A DNA stretch of 64,000 bases from Amia ocellicauda. Lineage: Eukaryota > Chordata > Actinopteri > Amiiformes > Amiidae. This document shows positions 59,148 to 64,000 of this stretch, one piece after another. The stretch covers positions 4,654,357 through 4,718,356 of the forward strand of contig NC_089863.1 in NCBI RefSeq assembly GCF_036373705.1, given 5' to 3'. The notes under the pieces are model-generated. The model made no database searches and had not been told where the DNA came from. It worked only from the letters and a program-made list of their open reading frames with translations. How positions within the stretch are numbered: position 1 is the first letter of the stretch; each line of letters starts with the position of its first letter. The translations under genes were made by a program, and so were the position numbers.

Positions 59148-60187
59148 GATCACAACAACCTTTTACAGAAGAGCAATGATTGCTGCCTCAATAAAGTGTT
59201 CATCTCTTTCCATTACGTTGCAATCCTGTTCCGTCCTGTCTCAAAATGTTGTCATTACCCTCGAGCGGAATATCCGGGGTGGCGGTGTGCATGGTGGGAG
59301 ATGGCCTGCGAGGGTGCAGGGCGTGTCTGCTTGCTTTGGGTCTTGGGTGGGGGCTGGTGTGGCTGAAATGCCAGCGCTGAATTTTTGGTCCTGGGGCGAG
59401 GTATATGAGAAAAGGCCCCACTATCAAGATTTCAAGTGACCACACCACCCTCAATCAATTCCCCACAAAGCCCAAGTTACTGGTGGGCACTTCAGCAGCC
59501 AAAGAGCCACACCTTGGAGCAATTAGAAGATGGAATGAAACGAAAGCAATGACATTAAGATCTACACCTCCATAAAACAAGAGGCAAAGCTCTCACCCTT
59601 GGGGAAGGTGCACGTACAGCCCAGATAGCATCAGGAATGTAAAGTTCATGTTTCGGACGGTGTTAATGAGCTCTTCTAATCTCTCATTTTTATTACATTC
59701 ATCATTCGCTTCTCTCTATTCAATATGGTTGTGTATTATGGTTGGCATTATATTGCCTTTTATTTTGTGTTTTGATTTGCTTTCACCTCATTGTCTCATT
59801 TCTTATTCCCAACTGTTATTATTTAGCTTGCACGTGTGCCTTATTATCATTTGTTTTCGTTTGAGGGAATCAGCGCCGCACAACACCCCTGGGTCCACCT
59901 GCACTCCATCACCAAGCGTTCCTCGGGTACTTGGGCCATAAGTAATGAACGTCAGGTGTGCGTCTGTGTGTTTCTGCTCCCAGGTTGCGTGCGCCGCTTT
60001 TCCATCCACGACCCCAGTCTTGACCCTGCATCTACGAAACACTGCATTAAGATCCTGTGTGGCCACATTCGCAACTGTATACAGACCACTGTGTGTTTTT
60101 GGTTCATTTGGATGCCGCCTGGGAGTCTTGCTGAAACCAAGCAACGTCGTCAACCTGGTCGTTGAAGACGGGCAAAAACATGGCTAT

Positions 60188-60269
60188 TGGCAGCGGTGGG
60201 ATTTGAACGCACGCCTCCGAAGAGACTGGAGCCTTAATCCAGCGCCTCAGACCGCTCGGATACGCTACC
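60188..60269 (-). tRNA. tRNA-Leu(AAG)-derived, unit 34, degenerate
   Basis: Same as the unit-29 copy (A9, T10, G21, C52; G26 normal). Confidence 0.62.
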
Positions 60270-60669
60270 CGGGGAAGGACCTTGTCTTACCGCTTTGTAT
60301 GTCTGGATGTATGTAAGCATGCATGCACGCATACATGCATGCACGCATGCATGTATGTATGAAGTTATTGTCATGATGATTTCAATGATCAAATCCTATG
60401 CATTTAATCTAGTTTCGTCAAAAGACGTCGATTAAGGTGAAGTCTTGTGTCTGCGTGCAAACAGACTACGAGTCCACTGCGCAGTATGTGCGGGTCACAA
60501 TACAATCCTTTCGAGCCCGTACAGATTGGGATGTTTTCATGCTAAATGTACTCGGTGCATCTTCAACAGCAGCAAAGGTCAACAGCGCTGTTGAAAATGT
60601 TGATACCCAGAAGCGTCCACCACGTGAGATGACTGATGCAGGTGTGACCGTAGACATCGTGGTGGGTGT

Positions 60670-60751
60670 GGTAACGTGGCCGAGTGGTCTAAGGCCTTTC
60701 ATTTAAGCTCCAGTCTCTTTGGAGGCGTGGGTTGGAATCCCACCGTTGCCA
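60670..60751 (+). pseudogene. tRNA-Leu-like (TAA), unit 34
   Basis: Same as unit 33. Confidence 0.75.
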
Positions 60752-60865
60752 ACTTCCTTTAGCCATTAAAGTCATGGTGCTTTCCTAGTTGCACCTCGTC
60801 GTTCCATTTCACACGTTACTTTTCTGGACATGTACTTTGCATGTCAACGGGGAGCACTCTCGGCA

Positions 60866-60947
60866 GACGAGGTGGCCGAGTGGTTAAGGCGATGGACTGC
60901 TAATCCATTGTGCTGTGCACGCGTGGGTTCGGATACCATACTCTTCG
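60866..60947 (+). pseudogene. tRNA-Ser(GCT)-like, unit 34
   Basis: As unit 33. Confidence 0.77.
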
Positions 60948-61987
60948 GATCACAACAACCTTTTACAGAAGAGCAATGATTGCTGCCTCAATAAAGTGTT
61001 CATCTCTTTCCATTACGTTGCAATCCTGTTCCGTCCTGTCTCAAAATGTTGTCATTACCCTCGAGTGGAATATCCGGGGTGGCGGTGTGCATGGTGGGAG
61101 ATGGCCTGCGAGGGTGCAGGGCGTGTCTGCTTGCTTTGGGTCTTGGGTGGGGGCTGGTGTGGCTGAAATGCCAGCGCTGAATTTTTGGTCCTGGGGCGAG
61201 GTATATGAGAAAAGTCCCCACTATCAAGATTTCAAGTGACCACACCACCCTCAATCAATTCCCCGCAAAGCCCAAGTTACTGGTGGGCACTTCAGCAGCC
61301 AAAGAGCCACACCTTGGAGCAATTAGAAGATGGAATGAAACGAAAGCAATGACATTAAGATCTACACCTCCATAAAACAAGAGGCAAAGCTCTCACCCTT
61401 GGGGAAGGTGCACGTACAGCCCAGATAGCATCAGGAATGTAAAGTTCATGTTTCGGACGGTGTTAATGAGCTCTTCTAATCTCTCATTTTTATTACATTC
61501 ATCATTCGCTTCTCTCTATTCAATATGGTTGTGTATTATGGTTGGCATTATATTGCCTTTTATTTTGTGTTTTGATTTGCTTTCACCTCATTGTCTCATT
61601 TCTTATTCCCAACTGTTATTATTTAGCTTGCACGTGTGCCTTATTATCATTTGTTTTCGTTTGAGGGAATCAGCGCCGCACAACACCCCTGGGTCCACCT
61701 GCACTCCATCACCAAGCGTTCCTCAGGTACTTGGGCCATAAGTAATGAACGTCAGGTGTGCGTCTGTGTGTTTCTGCTCCCAGGTTGCGTGCGCCGCTTT
61801 TCCATCCACGACCCCAGTCTTGACCCTGCATCTACGAAACACTGCATTAAGATCCTGTGTGGCCACATTCGCAACTGTATACAGACCACTGTGTGTTTTT
61901 GGTTCATTTGGATGCCGCCTGGGAGTCTTGCTGAAACCAAGCAACGTCGTCAACCCGGTCGTTGAAGACGGGCAAAAACATGGCTAT

Positions 61988-62069
61988 TGGGAGCGTTGGG
62001 ATTTGAAGCCACGCCTCCGAAGAGACTGGAGCCTTAATCCAGCGACTCAGACCGCTCGGCCACGCTACC
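61988..62069 (-). tRNA. tRNA-Leu(AAG)-derived, unit 35, degenerate, distinct lesions
   Basis: Box A start is normal (tggccgag), unlike its neighbours. It has A21 to G, G24 to T, G53 to C, C65 to A and G70 to C, breaking the D, T and acceptor stems. Most damaged copy in the window. Confidence 0.58.
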
Positions 62070-62469
62070 CGGGGAAGGACCTTGTCTTACCGCTTTGTAT
62101 GTCTGGATGTATGTAAGCATGCATGCACGCATACATGCATGCACGCATGCATGTATGTATGAAGTTATTGTCATGATGATTTCAATGATCAAATCCTATG
62201 CATTTAATCTAGTTTCGTCAAAAGACGTCGATTAAGGTGAAGTCTTGTGTCTGCGTGCAAACAGACTACGAGTCCACTGCGCAGTATGTGCGGGTCACAA
62301 TACAATCCTTTCGAGCCCGTACAGATTGGGATGTTTTCATGCTAAATGTACTCGGTGCATCTTCAACAGCAGCAAAGGTCAACAGCGCTGTTGAAAATGT
62401 TGATACGCAGAAGCGTCCACCACGTGAGATGACTGATGCAGGTGTGACCGTAGACATCGTGGTGGGTGT

Positions 62470-62551
62470 GGTAACGTGGCCGAGTGGTCTAAGGCCTTTC
62501 ATTTAAGCTCCAGTCTCTTTGGAGGCGTGGGTTGGAATCCCACCGTTGCCA
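62470..62551 (+). pseudogene. tRNA-Leu-like (TAA), unit 35
   Basis: Same as unit 33. Confidence 0.75.
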
Positions 62552-62665
62552 ACTTCCTTTAGCCATTAAAGTCATGGTGCTTTCCTAGTTGCACCTCGTC
62601 GTTCCATTTCACACGTTACTTTTCTGGACATGTACTTTGCATGTCAACGGGGAGCGATCTCGGCA

Positions 62666-62747
62666 GACGAGGTGGCCGAGTGGTTAAGGCGATGGACTGC
62701 TAATCCATTGTGCTGTGCACGCGTGGGTTCGGATACCATACTCTTCG
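62666..62747 (+). pseudogene. tRNA-Ser(GCT)-like, unit 35
   Basis: As unit 33. Confidence 0.77.
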
Positions 62748-62986
62748 GATCACAACAACCTTTTACAGAAGAGCAATGATTGCTGCCTCAATAAAGTGTT
62801 CATCTCTTTCCATTACGTTGCAATCCTGTTCCGTCCTGTCTCAAAATGTTGTCATTACCCTCGAGTGGAATATCCGGGGTGGCGGTGTGCATGGTGGGAG
62901 ATGGCCTGCGAGGGTGCAGGGCGTGTCTGCTTGCTTTGGGTCTTGGGTGGGGGCTGGTGTGGCTGAAATGCCAGCGCTGAATTTTT

Positions 62987-64000
62987 GGTCCTGGGGCGAG
63001 GTATATGAGAAAAGGCCCCACTATCAAGATTTCAAGTGACCACACCACCCTCAATCAATTCCCCGCAAAGCCCAAGTTACTGGTGGGCACTTCAGCAGCC
63101 AAAGAGCCACACCTTGGAGCAATTAGAAGATGGAATGAAACGAAAGCAATGACATTAAGATCTACACCTCCATAAAACAAGAGGCAAAGCTCTCACCCTT
63201 GGGGAAGGTGCACGTACAGCCCAGATAGCATCAGGAATGTAAAGTTCATGTTTCGGACGGTGTTAATGAGCTCTTCTAATCTCTCATTTTTATTACATTC
63301 ATCATTCGCTTCTCTCTATTCAATATGGTTGTGTATTATGGTTGGCATTATATTGCCTTTTATTTTGTGTTTTGATTTGCTTTCACCTCATTGTCTCATT
63401 TCTTATTCCCAACTGTTATTATTTAGCTTGCACGTGTGCCTTATTATCATTTGTTTTCGTTTGAGGGAATCAGCGCCGCACAACACCCCTGGGTCCACCT
63501 GCACTCCATCACCAAGCGTTCCTCGGGTACTTGGGCCATAAGTAATGAACGTCAGGTGTGCGTCTGTGTGTTTCTGCTCCCAGGTTGCGTGCGCCGCTTT
63601 TCCATCCACGACCCCAGTCTTGACCCTGCATCTACGAAACACTGCATTAAGATCCTGTGTGGCCACATTCGCAACTGTATACAGACCACTGTGTGTTTTT
63701 GGTTCATTTGGATGCCGCCTGGGAGTCTTGCTGAAACCAAGCAACGTCGTCAACCTGGTCGTTGAAGACGGGCAAAAACATGGCTATTAGCAGCGGTGGG
63801 ATTTGAACCCACGCCTCCGAAGAGACTGGAGCCTTAATCCAGCGCCTCAGACCGCTCGGATACGCTACCCGGGGAAGGACCTTGTCTTACCGCTTTGTAT
63901 GTCTGGATGTATGTAAGCATGCATGCATGCATACATGCATGCACGCATGCATGTATGTATGAAGTTATTGTCATGATGATTTCAATGATCAAATCCTATG
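62987..64000. repeat. Array unit 36, cut by window end
   Basis: Only the first 1,014 bp are present, as far as the spacer between the two Leu copies. It matches units 29 and 32-35 apart from single changes. Nothing suggests that the array ends here. Confidence 0.95.
63788..63869 (-). tRNA. tRNA-Leu(AAG)-derived, unit 36, box A altered
   Basis: A9, T10 and G21 as in unit 31. C72 is T, giving a G1-U72 closing pair. Box B is intact. Confidence 0.63.

Larger units (their letters stand above)
55787..62986. repeat. Array units 32-35
   Basis: All carry 'attatttagctt' in the left half, also seen in units 29 and 36. Units 32 and 33 are near-identical twins ('aatcttttcg', 'actcgttgc', 'gtttttgttt'). 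Units 33-35 share 'atcacaacaacc' after the Ser copy and 'aaggcctttc' in the plus-strand Leu copy. Unit starts: 55787, 57587, 59387, 61187. Confidence 0.94.
1..64000. repeat. Tandem tDNA array, 1.8-kb unit, 35 full copies plus one partial
   Basis: The same sequence recurs head to tail across the entire window. The marker ggtcctgggg (cttgggcg variant in unit 24) recurs at 1, 1801, 3601 and so on, then at 17995, 19796, 21595, 23395, 25195, 26989, 28790, 30591, 32391, 34185, 35986, 37787 and every 1,800 bp to 62987. Unit length is 1,800 bp except 1,794 (units 10, 15, 19), 1,801 (units 11, 16, 17, 20, 21) and 1,799 (unit 12). Neighbouring units usually differ at only a few to a few tens of sites. 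Each unit holds three 82-nt tRNA-derived genes: Leu on minus, Leu-like on plus, Ser-like on plus. Tandem tRNA-gene repeats are known, for example in Xenopus laevis and Entamoeba; I do not recognise this particular unit. Both array ends lie outside the window. Confidence 0.98.

Noticed and set aside
1-64000. CRISPR array
   Set aside because: The period is 1.8 kb with tRNA genes inside and near-identical 'spacers'. This is eukaryotic tandem DNA, not short repeats with variable spacers.
1-64000. 5S rRNA, U1, U2, U4, U5 or U6 genes within the unit spacers
   Set aside because: I compared remembered core sequences with the spacers and found no extended match; only short U1/Sm-like fragments near the unit junction.
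1-64000. LTR element or other transposon as the basis of the array
   Set aside because: There are no terminal repeats, reverse transcriptase, integrase or transposase motifs in any frame; units abut head to tail without target-site duplications.

Overview
The whole 64-kb window is one head-to-tail tandem array of an approximately 1,800-bp unit: 35 complete copies plus the first 1,014 bp of a 36th. Neither edge of the array is in view. I see no protein-coding gene I would defend. Each unit carries three tRNA-derived genes of 82 nt in a fixed layout: a minus-strand tRNA-Leu at about unit position 802-883, a plus-strand degenerate tRNA-Leu-like copy at 1284-1365, and a plus-strand degenerate tRNA-Ser(GCT)-like copy at 1480-1561. 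Unit 1 is taken to start at window position 1.

Organism: a eukaryote, most likely a vertebrate. From memory, the minus-strand gene differs from human tRNA-Leu(AAG)/(TAG) at only one or two positions, and the Ser copy is a few changes from vertebrate tRNA-Ser(GCT). Genes lack an encoded CCA and have internal box A/box B promoters and oligo-T terminators, as for RNA polymerase III. Fish or amphibian is a guess; the sequence alone does not fix it.

Layout: units 1-4 carry Leu(AAG) with small lesions. Unit 5 carries Leu(TAG). Units 6-9 are near-identical with a canonical Leu(AAG). Units 10-13 are mosaics of TAG-type and AAG-type sequence. Units 14-17 and 18-21 are two copies of a 7,196-bp four-unit higher-order repeat, all Leu(TAG). 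Unit 22 returns to canonical Leu(AAG). In units 23-36 the minus-strand Leu gene is mostly damaged (box A, U8, T-stem), with mild TAG copies only in 28 and 30. In all, 23 units read AAG and 13 read TAG, differing at wobble base 34.

The likely working product is tRNA-Leu reading CUN codons, from about 17 good copies. The other two tRNA-like genes share fixed defects in every unit, so they were probably already dead, or redirected to another role, before amplification. Variant patterns show recent duplication plus unequal exchange or gene conversion.
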